NCBI GenBank assembly: GCA_049997955.1
Contig: JAEBDY010000001.1
Coordinates: 372,001 to 436,000 of the forward strand
Length of the DNA: 64,000 nucleotides
DNA from: Umezawaea sp049997955
GTDB lineage: Bacteria > Actinomycetota > Actinomycetes > Mycobacteriales > Pseudonocardiaceae
Direction of reading: 5' to 3'
The position numbers were made by a program, and so were the translations under genes. Every line of letters begins with the position of its first letter. Positions within the stretch are counted from its first letter, which is position 1. The notes beneath the pieces were generated by a model. The model worked only from the letters and a program-made list of their open reading frames with translations. It did not search any database and had not been told where the DNA came from. Shown piece by piece: positions 46,210-54,784 of this stretch.

Positions 46210-46426
46210 TTCACCCCTCGGCACTTCGTCGCGGTCCTCAGATGGACGCGACAAAGTAGTTAAGCCTCCTCGTACCTGCCAGGCGTTCCGACGCCTGGCG
46301 CACCCCCGGACTCCAGGCCGGGGCCGGGACACCACGTGCGAAAGCACGCGGAACGGCACAGCGAGTCAGTCCCGGAACCGGACGAGGAGCAGACCTGGAG
46401 CGACACCTGTTAGGAGCAAGCGCCGT
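46210..46426 (+). promoter_or_regulatory. Structured leader of rpsM-rpsK-rpsD
   Basis: A 217-bp spacer with a perfect hairpin, GCCAGGCG and CGCCTGGC around TTCCGA (46278-46299). Further GC-rich segments follow, and TTAGGAG lies before rpsM. Autogenous control of this operon by S4 is known in other bacteria; no specific motif is recognised here. Confidence 0.45.
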
Positions 46427-46807
46427 ATGGCACGACTCGCTGGCGTCGACCTCCCCCGCGAAAAGCGGATGGAGATCGCGCTGACCTACATCTTCGGTAT
46501 TGGTCGCACGCGCTCGAAAGAGCTGCTGACCGCTACCGGGATCAGCTTTGACCTCCGGGTCAAGGACCTGGGTGACACCGACCTCGCGAAGCTTCGCGAG
46601 TACGTCGAATCCAACTTCAAGGTTGAGGGTGACCTTCGCCGCGAGGTTCAGGCCGACATCCGCCGGAAGATGGAAATCGGCTGCTACGAGGGTATTCGCC
46701 ATCGTCGCAACCTGCCCGTCCGCGGGCAGCGCACCAAGACGAACGCGCGTACCCGCAAGGGGCCGAAGAAGACCGTCGCCGGCAAGAAGAAGGCCGGAAA
46801 GAAGTAA
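46427..46807 (+). CDS. rpsM: 30S ribosomal protein S13
   Basis: S13 forms intersubunit bridges in the 30S head. The 126-residue protein begins MARLAGVDLPREKRMEIALTYI and has GIRHRRNLPVRGQRTKTNARTRKGPK with a Lys-rich tail. ATG 46427 is the family start. The gene is followed by rpsK after 32 bp. Confidence 0.98.
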   Translation: MARLAGVDLPREKRMEIALTYIFGIGRTRSKELLTATGISFDLRVKDLGDTDLAKLREYVESNFKVEGDLRREVQADIRRKMEIGCYEGIRHRRNLPVRGQRTKTNARTRKGPKKTVAGKKKAGKK

Positions 46808-46839
46808 GACCTCGCGTCTTTAGGTAGGAGATCACCGAA

Positions 46840-47247
46840 GTGCCACCCAAGTCCCGCACGGGCGCCGGGGTCAAGAAAGTCCGGCGCAAGGAAAAGAAGA
46901 ACATCTCGCACGGCCAGGCCCACATCAAGAGCACGTTCAACAACACGATCGTGTCGATCACCGACCCGACCGGGAACGTGATCGCCTGGGCGTCTGCCGG
47001 ACACGTCGGCTTCAAGGGCTCTCGCAAGTCCACGCCGTTCGCCGCGCAGATGGCTGCTGAGAGCGCTGCCCGCAAGGCCGCCGAGCACGGCATGCGCAAG
47101 GTGGACGTCTTCGTGAAGGGTCCCGGCTCCGGCCGGGAGACCGCGATCCGTTCGCTGCAGGCCGCTGGCCTGGAGGTCGGCACCATTCAAGACGTGACCC
47201 CGCAGCCTCACAACGGCTGCCGCCCGCCCAAGCGGCGCCGGGTCTGA
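46840..47247 (+). CDS. rpsK: 30S ribosomal protein S11
   Basis: S11 lies on the 30S platform near the E site. The 135-residue protein has a basic N-terminus, then GQAHIKSTFNNTIVSITDPTGNVIAW and ends PHNGCRPPKRRRV. GTG 46840 follows GTAGGAG. Confidence 0.98.
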   Translation: MPPKSRTGAGVKKVRRKEKKNISHGQAHIKSTFNNTIVSITDPTGNVIAWASAGHVGFKGSRKSTPFAAQMAAESAARKAAEHGMRKVDVFVKGPGSGRETAIRSLQAAGLEVGTIQDVTPQPHNGCRPPKRRRV

Positions 47248-47270
47248 GGCACGGGGAGGAGTAAGAACTT

Positions 47271-47876
47271 ATGGCTCGCTATACGGGACCAGCAACGCGC
47301 ATCTCGCGCCGCCTCAAGGTCGACCTCGTCGGCGGAGACAAGGCGTTCGAGCGTCGTCCTTACCCGCCCGGCCAGCACGGCCGCGGTCGGATCAAGGAGT
47401 CCGAGTACCTCCTGCAGCTGCAGGAGAAGCAGAAGGCTCGTTACACGTACGGCGTGCTGGAGAAGCAGTTCCGCCGCTACTACGAGGAAGCGGTTCGTCG
47501 CCCCGGCAAGACCGGCGAGAACCTGCTGCAGATCCTCGAAACCCGTCTGGACAACGTGGTGTACCGGGCCGGTCTGGCCCGCACCCGCCGGATGGCCCGC
47601 CAGCTGGTCAACCACGGTCACTTCATCGTGAACGGCCAGAAGGTCAACATCCCCAGCTTCCGGGTGTCGAAGTTCGACATCATCGACGTGAAGCCGAAGT
47701 CGCTGCCGACGCTGCCCTTCGAGGTCGCCAAGGCCACCTTCGGTGACCGCCCGATCCCGGGTTGGCTGCAGGTCGTCCCCTCGACCCTGCGGATCCTGGT
47801 CCACCAGGCTCCGGAGCGGGCGCAGATCGACACGCCGGTGACCGAACAGCTCATCGTCGAGCTCTACTCGAAGTGA
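47271..47876 (+). CDS. rpsD: 30S ribosomal protein S4
   Basis: S4 is a primary 16S-binding protein and frequent autogenous repressor. The 201-residue protein begins MARYTGPATRISRRLKVDL and has the S4 domain with RLDNVVYRAGLARTRRMARQLVNHGHF. No zinc cysteines are present at the N-terminus. A strong hairpin follows 4 bp after the stop. Confidence 0.98.
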   Translation: MARYTGPATRISRRLKVDLVGGDKAFERRPYPPGQHGRGRIKESEYLLQLQEKQKARYTYGVLEKQFRRYYEEAVRRPGKTGENLLQILETRLDNVVYRAGLARTRRMARQLVNHGHFIVNGQKVNIPSFRVSKFDIIDVKPKSLPTLPFEVAKATFGDRPIPGWLQVVPSTLRILVHQAPERAQIDTPVTEQLIVELYSK

Positions 47877-47880
47877 TCCT

Positions 47881-47914
47881 CCTCCGGCCGGTCACCACCA
47901 GGTGACCGGCCGGA
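47881..47914 (+). promoter_or_regulatory. Perfect hairpin between rpsD and rpoA
   Basis: A perfect 15-bp stem, CTCCGGCCGGTCACC with its complement around ACCA, immediately behind rpsD. No T-run follows. It could attenuate or process the message so that rpoA is expressed at a different level from the ribosomal proteins. Confidence 0.65.
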
Positions 47915-48026
47915 GTCGGGTCCCACGGCGGCGCGAATGGTGTGCCGCACGTGTTTGCCGGTCTCCGTGACCGGGTGTTCCCTCGGCGTCAAATAGCGGG
48001 CGCCGTTGAGCTGAAGGAAGAACCCA

Positions 48027-49076
48027 GTGCTTATTTCCCAGCGCCCCTCGCTCGGCGAGGAGTCCGTCAACGAGACCCGCTCTCGGTTCGTGATCGAGCC
48101 GCTCGAGCCGGGCTTCGGCTACACCCTCGGCAACTCCATCCGCCGCACCCTGCTCTCCTCGATCCCCGGCGCAGCCGTGACCAGCATCCGCATCGACGGC
48201 GTGCTGCACGAGTTCACCACTGTGCCCGGTGTCAAGGAGGACGTCACCGACGTGATCCTGAACCTCAAGGAGCTGGTCGTCAGCTCCGAGGAGGACGAGC
48301 CGGTGACGATGTACCTGCGCAAGCAGGGCCCCGGTGCGGTCACCGCAGGCGACATCGTGCCCCCGGCCGGTGTCACCGTGCACAACCCCGACCTGCACAT
48401 CGCCACCCTGAACGGCAAGGGCAAGCTGGAGATCGAGCTCGTCGTCGAGCGCGGTCGCGGCTACGTCCCCGCCGTCCAGAACAAGCAGGCCGGCGCCGAG
48501 ATCGGCCGCATCCCGGTTGACTCGATCTACTCGCCCGTCATGAAGGTGACCTACAAGGTCGAGGCCACCCGTGTCGAGCAGCGCACCGACTTCGACAAGC
48601 TGATCCTCGACGTGGAGACCAAGCCCTCCATCACGCCGAGGGACGCGGTTGCTTCCGCGGGCAAGACCCTGGTCGAGCTGTTCGGTCTCGCTCGCGAGCT
48701 GAACATCGACGCCGAGGGCATCGAGATCGGCCCCTCGCCCGCCGAGGCGGACACCATCGCGGCGTTCGCGATGCCGATCGAGGACCTCGACCTCACCGTG
48801 CGGTCGTACAACTGCCTCAAGCGCGAAGGCATCCACACGGTGGGCGAGCTGGTCTCGCGCAGCGAGGCGGACTTGCTGGACATTCGCAACTTCGGTGCCA
48901 AGTCGATCGACGAGGTCAAGATGAAGCTCGTCGGTCTCGGCCTGGCGCTGAAGGACAGCCCCCCTGGGTTCGACCCGTCCGCCGCTGCGGCCGACTACCC
49001 GGCCGAAGGCTGGGCGGACGGCGGCGTGGACACCCACGACGACGGTCAGGACTACGCGGAGACCGAGCAGCTCTGA
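48027..49076 (+). CDS. rpoA: DNA-directed RNA polymerase subunit alpha
   Basis: Alpha dimerises to start polymerase assembly and contacts activators and UP elements. The 349-residue protein has an N-terminal domain (about 1-230) with VIEPLEPGFGYTLGNSIRRTLLSSIPG and a C-terminal domain (about 245-320) with LDLTVRSYNCLKREGIHTVGEL. An acidic tail follows. GTG 48027 is chosen, giving MLISQRPSLGEESVNETRSRF. Confidence 0.98.
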   Translation: MLISQRPSLGEESVNETRSRFVIEPLEPGFGYTLGNSIRRTLLSSIPGAAVTSIRIDGVLHEFTTVPGVKEDVTDVILNLKELVVSSEEDEPVTMYLRKQGPGAVTAGDIVPPAGVTVHNPDLHIATLNGKGKLEIELVVERGRGYVPAVQNKQAGAEIGRIPVDSIYSPVMKVTYKVEATRVEQRTDFDKLILDVETKPSITPRDAVASAGKTLVELFGLARELNIDAEGIEIGPSPAEADTIAAFAMPIEDLDLTVRSYNCLKREGIHTVGELVSRSEADLLDIRNFGAKSIDEVKMKLVGLGLALKDSPPGFDPSAAAADYPAEGWADGGVDTHDDGQDYAETEQL

Positions 49077-49135
49077 AGGCCGTGAAAACGGCTGGGCCGG
49101 AGCAGAGGATCAGAAAGTAATCCGAGGAGCAAGCG

Positions 49136-49708
49136 ATGCCCACCCCCACTAAGGGACCCCGTCTCGGCGGGTCGCCGGCCCACGAGCGGCTCATGCTGGC
49201 CAACCTGGCCACCGCGCTGTTCACCCACGGCCGGATCACGACCACCGAGGCGAAGGCGAAGCGGCTGCGGCCGTACGCCGAGAAGCTGATCAGCAAGGCC
49301 AAGGTCGGTGACCTGCACAACCGTCGCGAGATCCTGAAGGTCATTCGCGACAAGGACGTCGTCCACAAGCTGTTCGCGGAGATCGGCCCGTTCTTCGTCG
49401 ACCGCAACGGTGGCTACACCCGCATCACGAAGACGCTGGCGCGCAAGGGCGACAACGCCCCCATGGCCGTCATCGAACTGGTGCAGCAGAAGCTGGTCGC
49501 CACCGAGGCCGAGGCGGCCCGGAAGACCAAGTTCGCCAAGGACGAGAAGGCTGAGAAGCCCGCCGTCGTTGCCGACGACGCTGACGCCGAGGTCAAGGAC
49601 CAGGACGCCGACGCGCCCGAGTCCGCGACCAAGGACGCCGCTGCGGCCCCCGCCGAGGGTGCTGAAGAGGCTCCCAAGGCCGAGGACAAGAAGAAGGACG
49701 AGTCCTGA
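49136..49708 (+). CDS. rplQ: 50S ribosomal protein L17
   Basis: L17 lies at the tunnel exit side of the 50S subunit. The first about 120 of 190 residues are the family core, MPTPTKGPRLGGSPAHERLM to AVIELVQQKLV. The remaining 70 are an Ala/Glu/Asp/Lys-rich low-complexity tail typical of actinobacteria. ATG 49136 follows CCGAGGAGC. Its stop TGA overlaps a CTG that appears to start truA. Confidence 0.98.
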   Translation: MPTPTKGPRLGGSPAHERLMLANLATALFTHGRITTTEAKAKRLRPYAEKLISKAKVGDLHNRREILKVIRDKDVVHKLFAEIGPFFVDRNGGYTRITKTLARKGDNAPMAVIELVQQKLVATEAEAARKTKFAKDEKAEKPAVVADDADAEVKDQDADAPESATKDAAAAPAEGAEEAPKAEDKKKDES

Positions 49709-50556
49709 CGGACCCGCTCATCGCAGACGAGCCCGTTGCCCCCGCTGGGGACGACGGGCTCGTTCGCGTCCGCCTCGACCTCGCCTACGACGGCACGGAC
49801 TTCTCGGGCTGGGCGAGGCAACCGGGCCGCCGCACGGTGTGCGGTGTCCTGGAGGACACCCTGTCGATGGTGCTGCGCGAGGACGTCCGCCTCACCGTGG
49901 CGGGCCGCACCGACGCCGGCGTCCACGCCACCGGCCAGGTCGCCCACGTCGACCTCCCGTCCACCGTGGACGTTCCCGGTCTGCCCAAGCGCTTGTCCCG
50001 CGCCCTTCCCGCTGACGTCCGCGTGTTCCGGACGCGCGTGGTGCCGCCGGAGTTCGACGCCAGGTTCTCCGCGATGCGCAGGCACTACGAGTACCGCGTC
50101 ACCGACGCCGTGGCGGGCGCGCACCCGTTGCGCCGCCTGGACACGCTGGCCTGGCCCCGCCCGCTGGACTTGGACGCCCTCACGGAGGCCTCCTCGCTCC
50201 TGCTGGGCGAACGCGACTTCTGCGCCTTCTGCCGCCGCCGCGAAGGCGCCACGACCATCCGCGAGTTGCAGCGCCTCGACTGGACGCGCGCTGAGGACGG
50301 CGTGCTGACCGCGTGCGTGTCCGCCGACGCGTTCTGCCACTCCATGGTCCGCAGCCTCGTAGGGGCGCTCCTGGCCGTCGGGGAGGGCCGCAAACCCCCG
50401 GCGTGGCCCGCGTCCCTGCTGACGTCCACCGAGCGCTCCAGCCAGGTCACGGTCGCACCCCCGCACGGGCTGGCGCTGGTCCGCGTCGACTACCCGCCGG
50501 ACGGCGAGTTGGCCGCACGTTCCGCGATTACCCGAAACGTGCGCGTGCTGGGTTAG
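49705..50556 (+). CDS. truA: tRNA pseudouridine(38-40) synthase TruA, apparent CTG start
   Basis: Makes pseudouridine at positions 38-40 of tRNA anticodon stems. The catalytic motif GRTDAGVHA is intact, with D70 if counted from CTG 49705. The conserved N-terminal strand VRVRLDLAYDGTDFSGWARQ lies upstream of the first ATG/GTG/TTG codon in frame (GTG 49837), so that codon cannot be the true start. The only suitable codon is CTG 49705. It overlaps the rplQ stop as CTGA, the same arrangement as GTGA/ATGA overlaps elsewhere here, and has AAGGA 7 bp upstream. The product would be 283 residues, normal for the family. Confidence 0.92.
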   Translation: MTDPLIADEPVAPAGDDGLVRVRLDLAYDGTDFSGWARQPGRRTVCGVLEDTLSMVLREDVRLTVAGRTDAGVHATGQVAHVDLPSTVDVPGLPKRLSRALPADVRVFRTRVVPPEFDARFSAMRRHYEYRVTDAVAGAHPLRRLDTLAWPRPLDLDALTEASSLLLGERDFCAFCRRREGATTIRELQRLDWTRAEDGVLTACVSADAFCHSMVRSLVGALLAVGEGRKPPAWPASLLTSTERSSQVTVAPPHGLALVRVDYPPDGELAARSAITRNVRVLG

Positions 50557-50662
50557 CGGGTATTCCCGCCGAATGGGGGGATTGCGCCGCGGTCGAATCG
50601 CACCTATTCACCATTACGTGTCCGCGAAAATTCTCAAAACGGACTTCGCTCACGAACGACAA

Positions 50663-50692
50663 GGGCCCCCACCGCCGCGGCGGTGGGGGCCC
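50663..50692. terminator. Bidirectional terminator between truA and the subtilisin gene
   Basis: A perfect 30-bp palindrome, GGGCCCCCACCGCC-GC-GGCGGTGGGGGCCC, lies between convergent genes, 14 bp past the subtilisin stop on the minus strand. On that strand a CTTGTCGTTCG sequence follows. It probably serves both genes. Confidence 0.8.
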
Positions 50693-50706
50693 CTCGCATC
50701 CCGCGA

Positions 50707-52299
50707 CTAGATGTCCAGCGTCCAGCTGTCGATCAAACCGGTGTCCTGCGCGTACACGTCCTTCGCCTGCAGCTTCCACTCGCCGTTGGCGTTCTCCGTG
50801 GACACGTTCAGCGTGAAGGTCGCGTTGACGTCGTCGGCGCTGTCGTTGCCGTTCGCCACCTTCAGCGTGCGGACCGCGCCGCTCGGCGTGATGAGCGCCA
50901 GCTCCACGTCACCGCGGTAGGTGTGCTTGACGTGCACCTCCACCTTGGCGGTCGTGGAGGCCTTGCCGACGCAGCCGGTCACGGTGAGGGAGCTGGTCAC
51001 GCCCGCGCCCTTGTCCGGGATGGCGACGTCGGTGTCGTTGGTCTGCGCGGTGCAGCCGGTGGGCGGCGGGCCGGTGGTGCCGCCGACCAGGAACAGGAGC
51101 TTGTTCGGCGAGCCCGTGCCGGGGTTGGTGACGACGTCCGGGGTGGCTCCGTCGACCAGTGCGTCGCGCACCTCGGCGGGAGTGGCCGCCGGGTTGCTCG
51201 CCAGGTAGACCGCGGCGGCGCCGACCACGTGGGGCGTGGCCATGGAGGTGCCGCTGATCGTGTTGGTGGCGTCGTCGTTGGTCAGCCAGGACGACGTGAT
51301 GTCCGTGCCGGGCCCGAAGATGTCCAGGCAGGGGCCGATGTTGGAGTACGACGCGCGGGCGTCGGTCCGCTCCGTGGCGCCCACCGTGATGCCGTTCGGC
51401 GTGCGTGCGGGCGACGTGTTGCAGGCGTTGGCGCCGAAGCTGTTGCCCGCGGCGAGGCCGTAGGTCACGCCCGAGGCGATGGAGTTCGTGACGGCCAGGT
51501 CGACGGTGTCGTTGGCGCCGCCGCCGAGGCTCATGTTGGCGACCGCCGGGCCGGGGTTGGCGACGTGGTGCTGGGTGACCCAGTCGATGCCGGCGATGAC
51601 GCCCTCGAAGGTGCCGGAGCCCGCGCAGTTGAGGACTCGGACGCCGACCAGCTTGGCGGCCTTGGCGACCCCGTAGCGGGTGCCGCCGACGGTGCCCGCG
51701 ACGTGCGTGCCGTGGCCCGCGCAGTCGGTCGAGTCGTCGTCGTTGTCGACGGTGTCCCGGCCGGAGACGGCCCGGCCACCGGCGAACTCGCTGTGGGTGA
51801 AGCGGATGCCGGTGTCGATGATGTACGCCGTCACCCCTTCGCCGCTGTTCGGGTACGTGTAGGAGTTGTCCAGCGGCAGCGCGTGCTGGTCGACCCGGTC
51901 GATACCCCACGACGGTGTGGGCGTCTGCGTCTCCGAGAGGCTGACCTCGGCGTCCTGCTCGACGTAGGCGACCGACGGGTCCGCGGCGAGCTTGCGGGCC
52001 TGGGCTTCGGTCATCGTCGCGGAGAAGCCCCGGACGGCGCTCTGGTAGGTGTGCTTGACCTTCGCGTCGTACTGCGCGCTCAGGCTCGCGGTCTTCGCGC
52101 TGACACCGGCGGCGCCGGTGTCCTTCAGGACCACGATGTAGCTGTCCTTCACCGCCTTCGCGGCGCCGAAGCCGCGAATGTCGCCCTCAGGGGCAGCGCC
52201 AGCGGATGCTCCGGTCAACGCCGCGGTCATCGCGACCGCGGTGCCGGTGGCCAATCCGAGGACGGCCGCCCTTCTGGCCCAAGATGCCCGAACTCCCAT
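50707..52299 (-). CDS. Secreted subtilisin-like serine protease with C-terminal P domain
   Basis: A 530-residue exported protease. It has a Sec-type signal peptide (about 1-36, RR followed by a hydrophobic core and ASAGA) and an inhibitor I9 propeptide (about 52-120, SYIVVLKD to VAYVEQDAEV). The S8 catalytic domain has D162 (IIDTG), H196 (GHGTH), oxyanion N286 and S352 (GTSMATPHV). A P/proprotein-convertase-type beta domain follows from about 395. ATG 52299 is preferred to ATG 52317 because GGGAG lies 8 bp before it. It is convergent with truA. A DnaA-box-like palindrome lies upstream. Confidence 0.9.
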   Translation of the reverse strand: MGVRASWARRAAVLGLATGTAVAMTAALTGASAGAAPEGDIRGFGAAKAVKDSYIVVLKDTGAAGVSAKTASLSAQYDAKVKHTYQSAVRGFSATMTEAQARKLAADPSVAYVEQDAEVSLSETQTPTPSWGIDRVDQHALPLDNSYTYPNSGEGVTAYIIDTGIRFTHSEFAGGRAVSGRDTVDNDDDSTDCAGHGTHVAGTVGGTRYGVAKAAKLVGVRVLNCAGSGTFEGVIAGIDWVTQHHVANPGPAVANMSLGGGANDTVDLAVTNSIASGVTYGLAAGNSFGANACNTSPARTPNGITVGATERTDARASYSNIGPCLDIFGPGTDITSSWLTNDDATNTISGTSMATPHVVGAAAVYLASNPAATPAEVRDALVDGATPDVVTNPGTGSPNKLLFLVGGTTGPPPTGCTAQTNDTDVAIPDKGAGVTSSLTVTGCVGKASTTAKVEVHVKHTYRGDVELALITPSGAVRTLKVANGNDSADDVNATFTLNVSTENANGEWKLQAKDVYAQDTGLIDSWTLDI

Positions 52300-52419
52300 G
52301 TGTGGGTTCTCCCTCATCGCAGGGTGTGCACGGAGCGTGTCCTGCCCGATCCGCTCCGTGCCCTACGGGAGTTGATAGTTCTTGTGCGACGTGCAGCGCA
52401 AGAATTTCCCGAAACATAG

Positions 52420-52440
52420 CTGCGGACAAATTGTCCACAG
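52420..52440. promoter_or_regulatory. 21-bp palindrome with two inverted DnaA-box-like sites
   Basis: CTGCGGACAA-A-TTGTCCACAG is a palindrome with a single mismatch pair. The right half contains TTGTCCACA, which matches the DnaA box preferred in high-GC actinobacteria; the left half read backward is TTGTCCGCA. It lies about 120 bp upstream of the subtilisin start. It could be a DnaA site or an operator for an unrelated dimeric regulator. Confidence 0.45.
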
Positions 52441-52497
52441 ATTTTTCCACGCTGTGAACGAATTGCTGCCCGAGGCTGATCGACATGAAGAAAGAAA

Positions 52498-52528
52498 TGT
52501 GCCCCGGTCCTAATTGGTCCGGGGCACA
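52498..52528 (-). terminator. Terminator of the eccE unit
   Basis: TGTGCCCCGG and CCGGGGCACA form a 10-bp stem. On the minus strand it is followed by TTTCTTTCTTC, a T-rich tract, 26 bp past the stop of the gene at 52554. Confidence 0.8.
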
Positions 52529-52553
52529 GGTCTTTGTCGAAATAATGGGAACG

Positions 52554-53282
52554 TCAGTCGCCGCGGCGAACGGCCCCCAGGATCTGGGTCTCGCCGGGCG
52601 TCGTCACCAATCGCAGGGGACGCCACAGGTTCTGGCCAAGCGCGATCACCTGGTCGTCCTTCAACGTGGTCAGCTGGTGCGCCATCTGCGGCGGGAGCCG
52701 CCAGATCTGGCCCGCCAGCTGCGCCTGCCCGACCGGTAGCCGCTGGACCAGCACCAGGTCCGCGGAGGAGGCGATGCTCGTCGCCTGCGGGTGCAGGTAG
52801 GGGAGCACGTACATGGTCGTCTGCCACGGCGACCGCGGCGGGAACAACTCCTGCGGCACGTGGCCGCCGTCGTGCACGACGAGCAGCGGCGCGTCCTCGG
52901 ACGGCCTGGGCAGCTCGACGGGGCTGAGCCTGCGCATCTGCGCCAGCGGCGACGGGCGGCCGTCCTGACCGGTGCCCACGGCCCGCATGACCGCCTGCCA
53001 CGCGGCGGGCCTGCCGGTGGCGATGGTGATCCACGCGCCGGTCGCCATCGCCCGCAGCGCGACCTGGCGAGCCAGGTAGAGGCCTCCCACGACGACCATG
53101 CGGGTCGGCGCGGACCGCAGCACGGAGATCGTGAGCGGCTCGCCGTTCAGCCCGGAGCCGAGCACCATGCCGCCGCGGTCGCCGCTGGGGCTGACCACGT
53201 CCAGCATCGTCGGCGACACCAGGAACTCGGGCGCGATGCCCTTGCCGCGGCTCTGCGCGTCCAGCAGCCGTGAACTGCTCAT
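52554..53282 (-). CDS. Uncharacterised protein coupled to EccE
   Basis: A 242-residue protein of unknown function. Its ATG 53282 overlaps the eccE stop (ATGA), so it is co-translated with a type VII secretion component. It begins MSSSRLLDAQSRGKGIAPEF. It has alternating short hydrophobic strands (MVVVGGLYLARQVALRAMATG, APLLVVHDGG, ADLVLVQRLP) but no clear membrane segment or signal peptide. The pattern suggests a cytoplasmic alpha/beta protein. I see no nucleotide-binding motif. A role in secretion is inferred from coupling only. Confidence 0.7.
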   Translation of the reverse strand: MSSSRLLDAQSRGKGIAPEFLVSPTMLDVVSPSGDRGGMVLGSGLNGEPLTISVLRSAPTRMVVVGGLYLARQVALRAMATGAWITIATGRPAAWQAVMRAVGTGQDGRPSPLAQMRRLSPVELPRPSEDAPLLVVHDGGHVPQELFPPRSPWQTTMYVLPYLHPQATSIASSADLVLVQRLPVGQAQLAGQIWRLPPQMAHQLTTLKDDQVIALGQNLWRPLRLVTTPGETQILGAVRRGD

Positions 53283-54622
53283 GCCACGCCTCCCAGCGGC
53301 AGCGTCGCCGCGAGACCCGCGACCTGCAGGCCGCGCAACGGGGTGAGGGTGATGTCCAGCTTGTTGCTCAACGCCTTGAGCCGGTCGTCCGCCTTGTCCA
53401 GCTCGCTCGGCGTCCGGGCGCTCACGCGCACCAGGCCGCGCAGGCCGACCTGGCCGTCCTCGCTGCTCGGCGAGATCGACATGGACAGCGTCGAGGACAG
53501 CGCGCGCACGCCGGTGAGCGAGTTCAGGTTCTCCCGCATGCCCTTCGACGGCCAGCCGGTGATCGCGTAGCTGGCGTGACCAACGCCACCCGCGGTCACG
53601 CCGGACCACTTCTCGCGCAGCGAGACGGAATTCGTGCCCGCCGCGGCGGCCGTCAGCTCGGCGGCCGAGATGCCCGCGCGGATCAGCTCGTCCGGGTCGA
53701 GCGGGCGGATCGTCACGCCCGCCGACTCCAGCGCGTTGCGCACGCGGGACAGCGCGCCGATCAGCGCGCGGTGCGCGCCGACCACGCCGCCGCCGCGTTC
53801 CCGGATCGCCGCGGCGCAGCGGCGGGGGTCGAGGCGGACCGCGATCCACGTGGTGCGCCGGGCCGCCGCGGGCAGCGGGCCGAGCACCTCCATGTAGGAC
53901 GCCAGCGCGGGCGAGCCCGGCGGCAGCGCCGCGCTGCCGGGGTAGCAGTGCCAGATCACCGAGATGGCGTCCAGCACCACACCCCGGTCCTCCAGGCACG
54001 GTGCGAGCGCGCCGAGCGGCAGGCTCGGCGCGCTGCCGACCGGCGAGATCAGGCCCGGCGCCGGGTCGACCAGCAGCACGGCCGTCCACGCGCCCTGGTG
54101 CCACGCCAGGCCGAGCGGCCTGCGCTCGTGGTCCTGGCCGTGCGCGACGACGAGGTCCGGCACGGCGAGCCGCAGCAGGGCCACGCGCGGGTCTTCGGGG
54201 CCGACGACCGAGGTTTCCTCCTCCGACGGCGGCTTCATCTCCGTCGGAGCGTCTCGTTTGGCCGTGCGGGTGTGCGAGCGGAGGTTGTAGCGGACCGTCA
54301 GGCCGATCCACTGGGTGAGCCAGCGGCCGCGCCTGCGCGCGAACGCGATGACCAGCGCGACGAACGCGATGCCGCCCGCGACGTACAGCAGCCCGATGTC
54401 GATCGTCAGCAGCACGAGACCGATCGCGATGCCGACCTCCAGCACCACCAGGTTGGCGACCGGCAGCGCCCCCAGGCTCGCGCCCGCCGCGCGGCGCCGC
54501 GCCCGACCTGCGGGACGGGCGGCGACGGTAGGCTGCTCCGTGGGTTTGCCTTGCGGAGGCGGCCCCGGCGGGCGAGCGGTGCCGGGGTTGGGCGGGCCCG
54601 GATGTGGAGTGGTCACGGACAT
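53279..54622 (-). CDS. eccE: Type VII secretion protein EccE
   Basis: EccE is the peripheral membrane subunit of the ESX complex. The 447-residue protein has a Pro-rich N-terminus (1-45), two membrane segments (about 52-74 and 77-95) and a long cytosolic domain with GLAWHQGAWTAVLLVDP and ARRTTWIAVRLDPRRC. ATG 54622 is used; the frame continues upstream to 54727 but without a better start. It is divergent from eccB, with 162 bp between them. Assignment rests on topology, these blocks and context. Confidence 0.85.
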   Translation of the reverse strand: MSVTTPHPGPPNPGTARPPGPPPQGKPTEQPTVAARPAGRARRRAAGASLGALPVANLVVLEVGIAIGLVLLTIDIGLLYVAGGIAFVALVIAFARRRGRWLTQWIGLTVRYNLRSHTRTAKRDAPTEMKPPSEEETSVVGPEDPRVALLRLAVPDLVVAHGQDHERRPLGLAWHQGAWTAVLLVDPAPGLISPVGSAPSLPLGALAPCLEDRGVVLDAISVIWHCYPGSAALPPGSPALASYMEVLGPLPAAARRTTWIAVRLDPRRCAAAIRERGGGVVGAHRALIGALSRVRNALESAGVTIRPLDPDELIRAGISAAELTAAAAGTNSVSLREKWSGVTAGGVGHASYAITGWPSKGMRENLNSLTGVRALSSTLSMSISPSSEDGQVGLRGLVRVSARTPSELDKADDRLKALSNKLDITLTPLRGLQVAGLAATLPLGGVA

Positions 54623-54784
54623 CCGTTCTGGTCTCTTTCGCCTCGGTGTTCGGTGCGCCTCGGACTGCGAGGATGATGTCCTGGGAGGGTGGTCCGATCG
54701 GGTCTCGTCAACCCGCTCACAGAGCATCCCCCATCGGGATATCCTGCCGAACCGTACCGCGACTGGGAGAGCAGCGAGCCGAGA

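Noticed and set aside
49837..50556. truA starting at GTG 49837
   Set aside because: This would delete the conserved N-terminal strand LDLAYDGTDFSGWA and leave an incomplete fold.
52420..52440. Possible replication origin
   Set aside because: Only two DnaA-box-like sites and no dnaA, dnaN or AT-rich unwinding region nearby.
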